Assembly: GCA_028284045.1 (NCBI GenBank) | Contig: JANQSN010000036.1 | Span: 19,544 to 83,543 of the forward strand | Length of the DNA: 64,000 nt | Direction: 5' to 3' | DNA from: Alphaproteobacteria bacterium | GTDB taxonomy: Bacteria; Pseudomonadota; Alphaproteobacteria; DSM-16000; Inquilinaceae | Shown: positions 45,560 to 54,491 of the stretch, in pieces | Layout of the letters: every line of letters begins with the position of its first letter | Position numbering within the stretch: position 1 is the stretch's first letter | Notes under the pieces: model-generated | What the model was told of the DNA's origin: nothing | Databases searched by the model: none | Seen by the model: the letters and a program-made list of their open reading frames with translations, nothing else | Position numbers and translations under genes: made by a program

Positions 45560-47398
45560 TCAGTCGAGCTCGAAGGCGTCCTTGTAGTCGCCGGCCAAAC
45601 CCGGGTCCTGGGCCTCCTTGCGCAGGAGGCAGTTGCCGACCACCAGTACCTCGATCTCGGTGCCCATGAAGCAGCGGAAGGCATCCTCCGGCGTGCACAC
45701 GATCGGCTCGCCGCGCACGTTGAAGGAGGTGTTGACCAGGACCGGGCAGCCGGTGCGCTGCTTGAAGCGGCTCAACAGCGCGTGGTAGCGCGGATTGGTC
45801 TCGCGGTGCACCGTCTGGACGCGCGCGGAGTAGTCGACATGGGTGACCGCCGGGATCTCCGAGCGCGGCACGTTCAATTTGTCGATGCCGAACAGGCTCC
45901 GCTCATCCGCCGTCATCTCCCGCCGGCGGTCGGGCCGCACGCCCGCGGTCAGCAGCATATAGGGCGAGTCGGTGTTGAGCGCGAACCAGTCCACCACGTC
46001 CTCGCGCAGCACCGACGGGGCGAAGGGCCGGAAGGATTCCCGGTACTTCACCCGAAGATTCAGCGTGCGCTGCATCGCCGGGCTGCGCGGATCGGCCAGG
46101 ATCGACCGGTTGCCCAGCGCCCGTGGCCCGAACTCCATGCGCCCCTGCATCCAGCCCACCGCCCGGCCGTCGGCCAGCGCCTCGGCGGTCGCGTCCAACA
46201 GCGCCTCGTCGTCCAGCACCTCAAAGCGTGCGCCGGCGGCCGTCAGGCGCCGCTCCACCTCCGCCGTCCCATAGGTCGGCCCGAGATAGGCGCCGTCCAT
46301 CGCGTCCAGGCCGTTGGGCACGCGTCGCGGCTGCTCGCGATCGAGGTAGTGTGCGGCCAGCGCCGCCCCCAGCGCACCGCCGGCATCGCCGGAGGCGGGC
46401 TGGATCCACACCCGCTCGAAGATGCCCTCCTCCACCAGCTTGCCGTTCGCCACGCAGTTCAGCGCGACACCGCCGGCCAGGCACAGATGGGGCAGCCCCA
46501 GCTCGCGGCGCAGGCTGCGGGCCAGCCGCAACACCACCTCTTCCGTCACCGCCTGGATCGACGCGGCGACATCCATGTGGAAGGGGGTCAGCAAGTCCTC
46601 CGGCCGGCGCGCCGGCTGGCCGAACAGCCGCGCGAAGCGGTCGTTGGTCATGGTCAGCCCGGTGCAGTAGTCGAAATAGCGCTGGTCGAGTCGGAACGAC
46701 CCGTCGGGCTTGACGTCGATCAGGTGGTCGAGAATGCGCTGGACGTAGCGCGGCTCGCCATAGGGCGCGAGGCCCATCAGCTTGTACTCGCCGGAGTTCA
46801 CCTTGAAGCCGGTGTAATAGGTGAAGGCGGAATAGAGCAGCCCCAGCGAATGGGGAAAATGGATCTCCTTCAGTACCTCCAGCCGGTTGCCGCGGCCATG
46901 GGCGACCGAGGTGGTGGCCCATTCCCCGACCCCGTCCATCGTCAAGACGGCCGCCTCGTCGAAGGGCGAGGGGTAGAAGGCGCTGGCGGCGTGGCTGAGA
47001 TGGTGTTCGCTGAACAGCAGCTTCCCGGACGGATCGAAGCCGTTGGCGGCGATGTCCTTCAGCTCCCGCCCGATCAGGTCCTTCTGGAACAGTTTTTCGC
47101 GCAGCCACACCGGCATCGCCATGCGGAACGACCGAAAGCCGCGCGGCGCGAAGGCGACATAGGTCTCCAGCAGCCGTTCGAACTTCAAGAACGGCTTGTC
47201 GTAGAAGGCGACGTGGTCGATGTCGTCGAGGGTCAGGCCGCCTTCGGCCAGGCAATAGGCGATCGCCTGGGCGGGAAAGCCGCTGTCGTGCTTCTTGCGG
47301 GTGAAGCGCTCTTCCTGCGCGGCGGCGACGACCCGGCCGTCGACCACCAGCGCCGCCGCGGAGTCGTGATAGAAGGCCGAGAGGCCGAGAATGCGCAT
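45560..47398 (-). CDS. Carbamoyltransferase (NodU/CmcH family)
   Basis: A 612-residue carbamoyltransferase with an N-terminal Kae1-like domain. Its start reads MRILGLSAFYHDSAAALVVD. The metal/adenylate histidines are in FSEHHLSHAASAFYPS, and LTMDGVGEW is a nucleotide contact. The C-terminal carbamoyl-transfer domain begins near MEFGPRALGNRSILADPR, with CPVLVNTSFNVRGEPIV near the end. It transfers carbamoyl from carbamoyl phosphate to a hydroxyl on an unknown acceptor, often a surface sugar or secondary metabolite. It is the third gene of a conserved trio with DUF5989 and SxtJ proteins. Confidence 0.92.
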   Translation of the reverse strand: MRILGLSAFYHDSAAALVVDGRVVAAAQEERFTRKKHDSGFPAQAIAYCLAEGGLTLDDIDHVAFYDKPFLKFERLLETYVAFAPRGFRSFRMAMPVWLREKLFQKDLIGRELKDIAANGFDPSGKLLFSEHHLSHAASAFYPSPFDEAAVLTMDGVGEWATTSVAHGRGNRLEVLKEIHFPHSLGLLYSAFTYYTGFKVNSGEYKLMGLAPYGEPRYVQRILDHLIDVKPDGSFRLDQRYFDYCTGLTMTNDRFARLFGQPARRPEDLLTPFHMDVAASIQAVTEEVVLRLARSLRRELGLPHLCLAGGVALNCVANGKLVEEGIFERVWIQPASGDAGGALGAALAAHYLDREQPRRVPNGLDAMDGAYLGPTYGTAEVERRLTAAGARFEVLDDEALLDATAEALADGRAVGWMQGRMEFGPRALGNRSILADPRSPAMQRTLNLRVKYRESFRPFAPSVLREDVVDWFALNTDSPYMLLTAGVRPDRRREMTADERSLFGIDKLNVPRSEIPAVTHVDYSARVQTVHRETNPRYHALLSRFKQRTGCPVLVNTSFNVRGEPIVCTPEDAFRCFMGTEIEVLVVGNCLLRKEAQDPGLAGDYKDAFELD

Positions 47399-47462
47399 GC
47401 GCTCACCGTTTGTCCGCGCTGGCGCGCCGAAGCCGGCCGCACCGGCCGGAACGCCCGACGGA

Positions 47463-47612
47463 TCAGAACACCGTATAGATGAACGGCGCGACCGCGGATC
47501 CCTTGCTCAACACCACCAGCCCGCCGAACAGCACCAGCACCAGCAGGATGGGCAACAGCCAGAACTTCTTGCGGGCGGCCATGAAGCGCCACAACTCGCC
47601 CAGAAATCCCAT
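47463..47612 (-). CDS. DUF5989 small membrane protein
   Basis: A 49-residue single-TM protein: MGFLGELWRFMAARKKFWLL, then a hydrophobic run and KGSAVAPFIYTVF. The family is a routine companion of NodU-type carbamoyltransferases and SxtJ proteins, and here the order SxtJ, DUF5989, carbamoyltransferase is kept on one strand with gaps of 17 and 64 bp. Its function is unknown; a membrane tether for the carbamoyltransferase is a guess. Confidence 0.88.
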   Translation of the reverse strand: MGFLGELWRFMAARKKFWLLPILLVLVLFGGLVVLSKGSAVAPFIYTVF

Positions 47613-47629
47613 GGCGCCCCTTCCTCCCC

Positions 47630-48070
47630 TCAGAACTGGTTGGCGAAGCTGCCCGGGGGCGGTCCCGGCGGCTGCCGTTCGATCCAATAGGTCTCCGCCG
47701 CCGGGTCGAAGCGCAACCGCAGCGGCCGCTTGCCGAGAAGCCGCATGATCAGGCCGATCGGCGTGACCGTCACATAGAAGACCATCCCCATGACCAGCGG
47801 GCTGACCACCTTGTGCAGCAGCAGTCCGAAGCGGAACCAGACGATGTTGAGCGGCCGCAACCACCGCGGCCTGGCAAAACCCACCGACAGCATCAGCACC
47901 GCCAGACCGACCCAGAAACCCACCCAGACCGGCGCCGATCCCGCGACGAACTGCTTGATCGCCGCGATGATCAGGAACACGACCGTGAAGACGATGGCGA
48001 ATCCGCGCTCCGACCCCATCCGGGTCCGGTCGTCGCGGTCGAACCGCTCGTGAGATCCGCGCTCGGCCAT
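47630..48070 (-). CDS. SxtJ family membrane protein
   Basis: A 146-residue protein with about four hydrophobic segments (FAIVFTVVFLIIAAIKQFVA; VWVGFWVGLAVLMLSVGFA; LLLHKVVSPLVMGMVFYVTV with a further short one). It matches the SxtJ family named from the saxitoxin cluster, and ends in a soluble tail (YWIERQPPGPP) typical of these proteins. First gene of the trio with DUF5989 and the carbamoyltransferase. A nearby promoter is likely in 48071-48176. Confidence 0.85.
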   Translation of the reverse strand: MAERGSHERFDRDDRTRMGSERGFAIVFTVVFLIIAAIKQFVAGSAPVWVGFWVGLAVLMLSVGFARPRWLRPLNIVWFRFGLLLHKVVSPLVMGMVFYVTVTPIGLIMRLLGKRPLRLRFDPAAETYWIERQPPGPPPGSFANQF

Positions 48071-48176
48071 GATGCGCCATCACTATTAGGTTGGCTCCTC
48101 GTCGCCTGGGGGACTAGCATCAGCGCCGCGCCGGTTCAACGCGTTTGCGGGCACCGCGCCGCCCGCGGCCGGTCCC

Positions 48177-49292
48177 TTGACGGGCCCCGTCGGTGGTGGC
48201 GGAGGCCTATCGCGGCGCCCCTGGCTTCCCCCACCGACATCACCCGGTCTTCCCCCCTTGGCCTTCCCGAACGATCTGAAAGCGCTTACAGCCACCGCCC
48301 GGACCGGCCTGGCGGCCCGTCTCGCGCCCGGCATCGCGGTCGCCGTGATCCTCGCCTTCGCCGCCACCTTCGTCGCCGAGCATTATGGCGGCCCGCAGCT
48401 CCTCTACGCGCTGCTGTTCGGCATGGTGTTCCACTTCCTGATCAAGGATGAACGCTGTCAGCCGGGCATCGACTTCACCGGGCGTACGGTGCTGCGCATC
48501 GGCGTCGCCCTGCTCGGCATCCGCATCGGCGTGGAGGAGGTCGCCGCCCTGGGCCTCACCGGCGCCGGCATCGTCGCCGGCGCGGTCGCCGGGACCATCG
48601 CCATCGGCTGGTTCGCCGCGCGATGGCTTGGGTTGGGACGCGATGTCGGCCTGCTGACCGGCGGCTCGGTGGCGATCTGCGGCGCCTCGGCGGCGCTGGC
48701 CATCTCCACCGTGCTGCCCGACAAGCCCGGCAAGGACCGGGCGACGTTGTTCACCGTCGTCGCGGTGACGACGCTGAGCACGCTGGCGATGATCTTCTAT
48801 CCCGCCCTGGTCCGGCTGTTGGAGCTGGGCATGGGCGAGGCCGGCCTGTTCCTGGGCGGCACCATCCACGACGTCGCCCAGGTGGTCGGCGCCGGCTACA
48901 TCGTGTCGGAGGAGACCGGCGATACCGCGACGGTGACCAAGCTGTTCCGGGTGGCGCTGCTGGCCCCGGCGGTGATCGTCATCGGCCTGATCCTCGGCCA
49001 AGCGCGCGCCGGCGCCGGATCCGGGGCGGCGCGCGGCGCGCTGCTGCCCTGGTTCCTGGTGGTGTTCATCCTGCTGGCGGTGCTGCACAGCACCGGCGTC
49101 GTCCCCTCGGTCATCGAGGGGCTGCTGGCGGATGCATCGCGCTGGGCCTTGGTCCTGGCGATCGCCGCCATCGGCGTGAAGACGTCGCTGGAGGAGTTGA
49201 AGACCGTCGGCTGGCGCCCGATGGCGCTGGTGGTGCTGGAGACGCTGTTCATCGCCGCCGTGGTGTTGGCGGCGATCTTCGTCCTGCGATGA
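48177..49292 (+). CDS. YeiH/UPF0324 family putative sulfate exporter
   Basis: A polytopic protein of about 371 residues with ten or so TM segments. Family motifs are FAIKDERC-like (FLIKDERCQPGIDFTG), LLTGGSVAICGASAALAIST and LGGTIHDVAQVVGAGY. No ATG precedes the first TM; the start is a TTG at 48177 or, more compactly, 48258 (LAFPNDL). Neither has a good Shine-Dalgarno, so the exact N-terminus is unsure. Family members are proposed sulfate/sulfite exporters; the annotation is by sequence only. Confidence 0.88.
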   Translation: MTGPVGGGGGLSRRPWLPPPTSPGLPPLAFPNDLKALTATARTGLAARLAPGIAVAVILAFAATFVAEHYGGPQLLYALLFGMVFHFLIKDERCQPGIDFTGRTVLRIGVALLGIRIGVEEVAALGLTGAGIVAGAVAGTIAIGWFAARWLGLGRDVGLLTGGSVAICGASAALAISTVLPDKPGKDRATLFTVVAVTTLSTLAMIFYPALVRLLELGMGEAGLFLGGTIHDVAQVVGAGYIVSEETGDTATVTKLFRVALLAPAVIVIGLILGQARAGAGSGAARGALLPWFLVVFILLAVLHSTGVVPSVIEGLLADASRWALVLAIAAIGVKTSLEELKTVGWRPMALVVLETLFIAAVVLAAIFVLR

Positions 49293-49352
49293 GTGGCATC
49301 CTGCGCTGAGCGGCGCGGGCGATCCAGTCCGACGGGAACCGGGGTTAACCGA

Positions 49353-49808
49353 TCAATACCGGGCGTGGGAGGTGAACAGCCACTCCGTCAGGTTCTCCGC
49401 GTCGACCTTGGCCCATTTGTAGAGGAACTCCAGCGCCTCGCGCCGGGCGACCAGGCCGATCAGCTTGCCGTCCTCGACGACCGGCACGTGGCGGATGCCG
49501 CGGTCGGCCATGCGGCCCAGCACCTCTTCCAACAGCTCCTTGCGGCCGCAGGAGACGAGGTCCTCGGTCATCATGTTGCGCACCTCCAGCTTCGGTGCGC
49601 GTTCCTCCAGCCGGCCGACGAACCAGGTGATGTCGCCCAGCGACAGCATGCCCAGCACCCGCCCGTCGTCGTCCACCACCACGGCGCAAGAGTATTTCTT
49701 GCCGCCAACCGGCTCGGAGAAGCGGCGCGCCGCCTCCGCCATGGTGTCGCCCGGCTTGACCGTCAGCACCGGCCCGCCCTGCTTGCCCAGATACTCGTCG
49801 ACCTGCAT
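49353..49808 (-). CDS. CBS domain pair protein
   Basis: A 151-residue protein made of two CBS motifs that should fold as a Bateman module binding adenine nucleotides. CBS1 is about residues 13-67 (AAVVVDDDGRVLGMLSLGDI-like, seen as CAVVVDDDGRVLGMLSLGDI), CBS2 about 76-130 (MTEDLVSCGRK, RHVPVVEDGKLIGLVARREA). No catalytic domain is attached. It converges with the YeiH gene at a 60-bp gap. It is likely a stand-alone energy sensor. Confidence 0.92.
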   Translation of the reverse strand: MQVDEYLGKQGGPVLTVKPGDTMAEAARRFSEPVGGKKYSCAVVVDDDGRVLGMLSLGDITWFVGRLEERAPKLEVRNMMTEDLVSCGRKELLEEVLGRMADRGIRHVPVVEDGKLIGLVARREALEFLYKWAKVDAENLTEWLFTSHARY

Positions 49809-49939
49809 GGGTCCTCTCCCCTCGCCCGCGCCCCCCTGGCGCGGGCCTTCGCGTCCCTTGTGGCCGATCCAACGGCGTCGGCCGACCCTTGAAGCGGAAC
49901 GCTATCGCGGACGCGGCGCGTGATCAAATCCCCAAACGC

Positions 49940-50869
49940 CTACAACCGGACGGCGCGCGCCACCCACCGCCACAAGCGCCCATCGATCGCCGAGAGGCCG
50001 AGCCCGATCAGCGCCATGCCGGCGATATGCGCCGGCGCCAGCCGCTCCCCCAACACCAGGACGCCGAGCAGGACAGCGGTCACCGGGATCAAGAACGTGA
50101 CCAGCAGCAGGTTGACGGCCCCGGCCGAGGCGAGCAGGCGGAAGTAGACCACATAGGCGACGGCCGTGGACAGAACCGCCAGGGCGACGATGGCCGCCCA
50201 GACCGTCGCAACCGGCATCGCCAGGTCGAACGGCCGGTCGACGGCCAGCGTCAGCGGCACCAGCACCAGCGTCGAGGCGGTCACCTGGCCCGCCGCGGCG
50301 ATCGGCGGATCGACGCCGAGCCGCTTGAACCGGCGCCCGAACACCCCGGCGAAGGCGTAAGACAGGGCCGCGACGAGGACCGCCGCCTTGGCGAGCACAT
50401 CCCCACCCAGTCCGGCGAGCGCCGACGGGCCGACCATCACCACGACGCCGGCAAAACCGACGACGACGCCCGCCAGCTTGGCCCGGGTCATCCGCTCGTC
50501 GGCCAGCAGCAGCCCGGCCACCAGCACGGTGAACAGGGGCGTCGTCGCGTTGAGGATCGCCGCGAGACCCGACGCGATCTCCGTCTGTCCCCAGACGATC
50601 AGCGAGAACGGAACGACGTTGTTGAGCAGGCCCATCCCCGCAAAGGCCGCCCACACCGCCGGCGCGCGCGGCAGGCGAAGGCCGATCGCGACGGCGTAGA
50701 GCCACAGCACCGCGGCGGCCAACGCGACCCGCAGCGTGACGATGGTCAGCGGCGGCAGATGGCCGACCGCGACCTCGACGAAGAAGAACGATCCGCCCCA
50801 CAGCCCGGACAGCGTCAGCAAGAGCGCCCAATCGGCCGCCCCCATGGTCTTGCCGGTGCCGCCGCTCAT
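49940..50869 (-). CDS. EamA/DMT-family transporter
   Basis: A 309-residue protein with ten TM helices in two EamA repeats, each with its typical sequence: WALLLTLSGLWGGSFFFVEV at the start of the first and VLVAALSYAFAGVFGRRFKR at the second. Family members export amino acids or small metabolites. The start at ATG 50867-50869 (MSGGTGKTMGAADW) is the most upstream; MGAADW (nine codons on) is an alternative. It lies between CBS and aminotransferase genes on the same strand. Confidence 0.9.
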   Translation of the reverse strand: MSGGTGKTMGAADWALLLTLSGLWGGSFFFVEVAVGHLPPLTIVTLRVALAAAVLWLYAVAIGLRLPRAPAVWAAFAGMGLLNNVVPFSLIVWGQTEIASGLAAILNATTPLFTVLVAGLLLADERMTRAKLAGVVVGFAGVVVMVGPSALAGLGGDVLAKAAVLVAALSYAFAGVFGRRFKRLGVDPPIAAAGQVTASTLVLVPLTLAVDRPFDLAMPVATVWAAIVALAVLSTAVAYVVYFRLLASAGAVNLLLVTFLIPVTAVLLGVLVLGERLAPAHIAGMALIGLGLSAIDGRLWRWVARAVRL

Positions 50870-50971
50870 GCCCGCCTACCCCTCGCCCGATCGGATGCCG
50901 GCGCGACTGTCCGCGCCGCGGCGGTCGCCCGGCATTCCGTTTCTTGCGGTTCCGGATGAGGATGACCGGGA

Positions 50972-52216
50972 TCAACCGCCGTCGCGGACCCGGTCCGCCA
51001 GGCGGGCGATGCGGGCGCAGGCCTCCTCCAGCCGGTCGCGCGGCTGGCCCAGCGAGATCCGGATATGGCCGGCCCCGCCGGCCCCGAAGCTGTCGCCCGG
51101 CATGACGGAGACCGCCTCCTCCTCCAACAGCCGGCGGGCGAAGACATCCGCGCCGACGGCTAGGCCGCCGAGGCCGACCATCACGAACATCCCGGCGTCC
51201 GGGCGATGCACGGTCAGGCCCGCGACGGCCGACAGCCGCGCGCAGACCAGGTCGCGCCGCGCCCGGTAGCGGTCGCGGATCTCGTCGGCGACCGTCTCCG
51301 CATGGTCCAGCGCCGTCGCCGCCGCGCGCTGGATGAAGGGCGGCACGCCGAACAGCATGCAGCCGGTCAGGACCTCCAGGGGTGCGACCATGTCCGACGG
51401 CACCACCATCCAGCCGATCCGCCAGCCGGTCATGGCGGCGGATTTCGACAGGCTGGACAGGGTGACGGTGCGGTCGTCCAGCCCACCGATGGCGGCCGGT
51501 GCCAGATGCGGCGCCTCATAGGTCATGCCGGCATAGACCTGATCGACGATCAGCCACAAATCGCGCGCCCGGCAGAGCGCCGCCAGCGCCTCCAGCGTCG
51601 CCCGGTCGACCATCCGCCCGGTGGGATTGTGCGGCGTGTTCAACAGGATCGCCCGGGTCCGGTCGCCGACCCGGGACCCCAACGCCTCGGCATCGAAGCG
51701 GAAGCCCTGGGCCGGGTCCAGCGGCACCGGCACGACGGCCGCACCCGCCGTCTCCAGCGTGCCGCGATAGGTGACATACATCGGATCGGGCACCAGCACC
51801 TCGTCGCCCGGATCCAGCAGCACCTGGGCCGCCGCGTAGAGCCCGCATTGCGCGCCCGGCACCACGACGATGCGGGTGGGATCGACCGGCAGCCCGCTCT
51901 GGCGGGCATGGTCGTGCGCCGCCGCCTGGCGCAGCGCGTCGATGCCGAGTTGCGGCGGGTAGTGATGGTCGCCGCCCTCGATCGCCGCCACCGCCGCCGC
52001 CACCACCGGCGCCGGTGTGTCGAAGTCGTGATCGCCGATCGACAGCATGATCACCGGCTCGCCGGCCGCCTGGCGCTCCAGCGCCCGGAAATAGAGGTCC
52101 CAGCCGCCGACGGCCGTGCGGTCGACGCGATCGACCCGGCGGGCGAAGCGGCGATGCTCCGCCGCCGCCACGCCCTCGACCGTCTCGTCCGGTATCAACG
52201 CCCCTGCCGCCGCCAT
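50972..52216 (-). CDS. PLP-dependent aminotransferase (class I, AruH-like)
   Basis: I chose the ATG at 52214-52216 (MAAAGALIPD), giving 414 residues. It is a fold-type-I aminotransferase: the PLP-Lys is in SLSKSAAMTGWRIGW; LLNTPHNPTG holds the conserved Asn, and the phosphate-binding GAQCGL is near residue 120. This profile and length match the arginine:pyruvate transaminase group (AruH), but other substrates are possible. It is divergent from an amino-acid ABC transporter gene, with 206 bp between starts, suggesting linked amino-acid catabolism. Confidence 0.85.
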   Translation of the reverse strand: MAAAGALIPDETVEGVAAAEHRRFARRVDRVDRTAVGGWDLYFRALERQAAGEPVIMLSIGDHDFDTPAPVVAAAVAAIEGGDHHYPPQLGIDALRQAAAHDHARQSGLPVDPTRIVVVPGAQCGLYAAAQVLLDPGDEVLVPDPMYVTYRGTLETAGAAVVPVPLDPAQGFRFDAEALGSRVGDRTRAILLNTPHNPTGRMVDRATLEALAALCRARDLWLIVDQVYAGMTYEAPHLAPAAIGGLDDRTVTLSSLSKSAAMTGWRIGWMVVPSDMVAPLEVLTGCMLFGVPPFIQRAAATALDHAETVADEIRDRYRARRDLVCARLSAVAGLTVHRPDAGMFVMVGLGGLAVGADVFARRLLEEEAVSVMPGDSFGAGGAGHIRISLGQPRDRLEEACARIARLADRVRDGG

Positions 52217-52422
52217 GGCTGACCCCTTCCGTCCGCTCAAGGACCGCCCCCAGGGTTACATGGTGGCGCCGCCGGCAGGCCCCGGGCAACACCGGCGCCC
52301 GCAGGCCGGATCTGCGCAACTTCCCCTTGGATTGGGCGGCGCGCCTGGCGCATGCTGTCGGCCCTTCGCACCGGCGGCCTGCAACCCCACGCCGGACCGA
52401 ATAACAGGGAGCCTGCAAGCCT

Positions 52423-53256
52423 ATGACGACCCTTTGGACTTCGACCGCCGCCCTCAGTCTCGCCGGGCTGGTCCTGGCCGGCGGCCCGGCGCTCGCCGGC
52501 GAGGTGCTGGACCGCATTCAGGAGACCGGAACCCTCACCGTCTCCACCGATCCCGCCTATCCCCCGCAGTCCTCCCAGACCCCCGACGGCTCGTTCGAGG
52601 GCTTCGACATCGACGTCGCGACGGAGCTGGCGAGCCGCATGGGCGCCGACATCGCCTTCGTCACCCCGGCCTGGGAGATCATCACCGCCGGCAATTGGGG
52701 CGGGCGCTGGGATGTCTCCGTGGGCTCCATGACGCCCACGGCGGCGCGCGCGGAGATCCTGGACTTCCCGGCCATCTACTACTACACGCCGGCGTCCTTC
52801 GCGGTGCACGCCGACAGCGCGGCGGAGAGCGTCGACGACCTGAACGGCCTGGTCATCGGCACCTGCGGCGGCTGCACCTACGAGTTCTACTTGAACGGCA
52901 ATCTGGAGATCGACGCACAGGACGTGCCGGCGTTCGAGTATCTGGTGGAGCCGGGCGAGGTCCGCACTTACGAGACCGACACCAACGCCTTCGACGACCT
53001 GCGGATCGGCGACGGCGACCGGTTGGACGCGGTGATCTCGGCGCTGCCGACCATCCAGGCGGCGATCGATGCCGGCTATCCCTTGCGCGTGGTCGGCGAG
53101 CCCGTGTTCTACGAGCCGCTGTCCGTGGCGATCGACAAGGGCGATGCGGAGTTGGCGGCGGAGGTCGCGCGCATCATCCAGGAGATGCGCGACGACGGCA
53201 CGCTGAGCGAACTGTCTGAGAAGTGGTACGGCGTCGACATCTCCACCGTTCAGTAG
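52423..53256 (+). CDS. Amino-acid ABC transporter substrate-binding protein
   Basis: A 277-residue family-3 periplasmic binding protein with a Sec signal (cleavage near ALA-GEVLDR, residue 25). Landmarks: TGTLTVSTDPAYPPQ, then FEGFDIDVATELASRMGADI and the amino-acid clamp region WDVSVGSMTPTAARAEILDF. An unusual CGGC pair (GTCGGCTYEFYL) replaces the more usual Gly-rich turn and could form a disulfide. It lies just upstream of a permease gene, but no ATPase follows. Confidence 0.92.
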   Translation: MTTLWTSTAALSLAGLVLAGGPALAGEVLDRIQETGTLTVSTDPAYPPQSSQTPDGSFEGFDIDVATELASRMGADIAFVTPAWEIITAGNWGGRWDVSVGSMTPTAARAEILDFPAIYYYTPASFAVHADSAAESVDDLNGLVIGTCGGCTYEFYLNGNLEIDAQDVPAFEYLVEPGEVRTYETDTNAFDDLRIGDGDRLDAVISALPTIQAAIDAGYPLRVVGEPVFYEPLSVAIDKGDAELAAEVARIIQEMRDDGTLSELSEKWYGVDISTVQ

Positions 53257-53267
53257 GCGCGACGACG

Positions 53268-53299
53268 CCCAGACACCCGAGACCCCAGACACCCGAGAC
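53268..53299 (+). repeat. 16-bp perfect tandem duplication before the permease start
   Basis: The unit CCCAGACACCCGAGAC occurs twice in direct succession (53268-53283 and 53284-53299), one base before the ATG at 53301. It fills the position of the ribosome-binding site and supplies no Shine-Dalgarno of its own. Confidence 0.85.
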
Positions 53300-53300
53300 C

Positions 53301-54305
53301 ATGTCGGTATCCGACGATGCCGCGCCCTCGCCGCTGGCGGGGGCGCGGCCCTTTTGGCAGACAGGGTTGGGCCGGCGGCTGATCCTGTTCGCGGCGCTGG
53401 CGGCGGTCGCCTTCGTGATCGACTTCTCCGCCAGCGACATCTCCCGCCTGGTCATGCCGATCGTCGGCTTCGGCGACGGGACGGAAGCCTCGATCTTCGA
53501 TCGCGTCTTTCTGGCGCTGCTGATCGGCGGCTTCCTGACGCTCAACATCCTGGCGGTCCGCCTGTTGCCCTTCGTGGCGCAGGTCCTGGTGGTGTGGGCG
53601 GAACTGCTGCTGGTCTTCCTGGCCTTCTTCTATTCCTTCGACCTCGACTTCCCTTACATCGTCGAGCGGCTGCCGATCCTGATCTTCACCGGCGCGTTCA
53701 CCACGCTCTACGTGTCGCTGGTGTCGATCGCGCTGGCCTCGGTGCTGGCGATGGCCGGCGCGCTGGCGCGCCTGTCGAAGAGCGGCCCGGCCTATGCCGT
53801 CGCCACCTTCTACATCTCCTTCTTCCGCGGCACGCCGCTGCTGTTGCAGGTCTACATCATCTATCTGGGCCTGCCGCAGCTCGGCCTGACGCTGGACCCC
53901 GTGCCGTCGGGCATCATCGCGCTGACGCTGTGCTACGGCGCCTATATGGCGGAGATCTTCCGCGCCGGCATCCAGAGCATCCCGCGCGGCCAGACGGAGG
54001 CCGGCCTGTCGCTCGGCCTGTCGCGTCCCTTGATCATGCGCAAGATCGTCCTGCCCCAGGCGATCAAGGTGATCATCCCGCCGACCGGCAACCAGTTCAT
54101 CGCCATGCTGAAGGACAGCTCGCTGATCTCGATCCTCGGCGTGTGGGAACTGATGTTCCTCGCCCGCACCCAGGGCCGCGCGGAGTTCAAGCATTTCGAG
54201 ATGCTGATCACCGCCGCGCTGATCTACTGGGCGATCTCCTTCGTCTTCGAGCTGATCCAGGCCCGCATCGAGCGCCACTACGGCAAGTCGGACTTGGGCC
54301 GGTAG
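53301..54305 (+). CDS. Amino-acid ABC transporter permease
   Basis: A 334-residue permease of the HisM/HisQ type, with an unusually long N-terminal membrane region (three to four TMs in residues 20-110) before the core. The core begins FTTLYVSLVSIALASVLAMA; the loop that contacts the ATPase is SFFRGTPLLLQVYIIYLGLP, then GIQSIPRGQTEAGLSLGLSR and MLKDSSLISILGVWELMF. It follows the binding protein by 44 bp. I find no ATP-binding subunit gene within the window, so the ATPase must come from elsewhere. Confidence 0.92.
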   Translation: MSVSDDAAPSPLAGARPFWQTGLGRRLILFAALAAVAFVIDFSASDISRLVMPIVGFGDGTEASIFDRVFLALLIGGFLTLNILAVRLLPFVAQVLVVWAELLLVFLAFFYSFDLDFPYIVERLPILIFTGAFTTLYVSLVSIALASVLAMAGALARLSKSGPAYAVATFYISFFRGTPLLLQVYIIYLGLPQLGLTLDPVPSGIIALTLCYGAYMAEIFRAGIQSIPRGQTEAGLSLGLSRPLIMRKIVLPQAIKVIIPPTGNQFIAMLKDSSLISILGVWELMFLARTQGRAEFKHFEMLITAALIYWAISFVFELIQARIERHYGKSDLGR

Positions 54306-54491
54306 GGGGTCGCGGGCTCGGTCGATCAGGGCCTCCATGCCGAAGGAAACAGGGAGTGCCGGGTTGTTCTTATGTCAGCAGTTCGGTGCGACAACATTCG
54401 CCCTTGGTTGATATTCATCGTATTGGACTATCCGGCGCCGAGGCGCGGTAGCGCACCCGGCATGCCGAAGCTGGATTGAGGGCCCCAGAGG

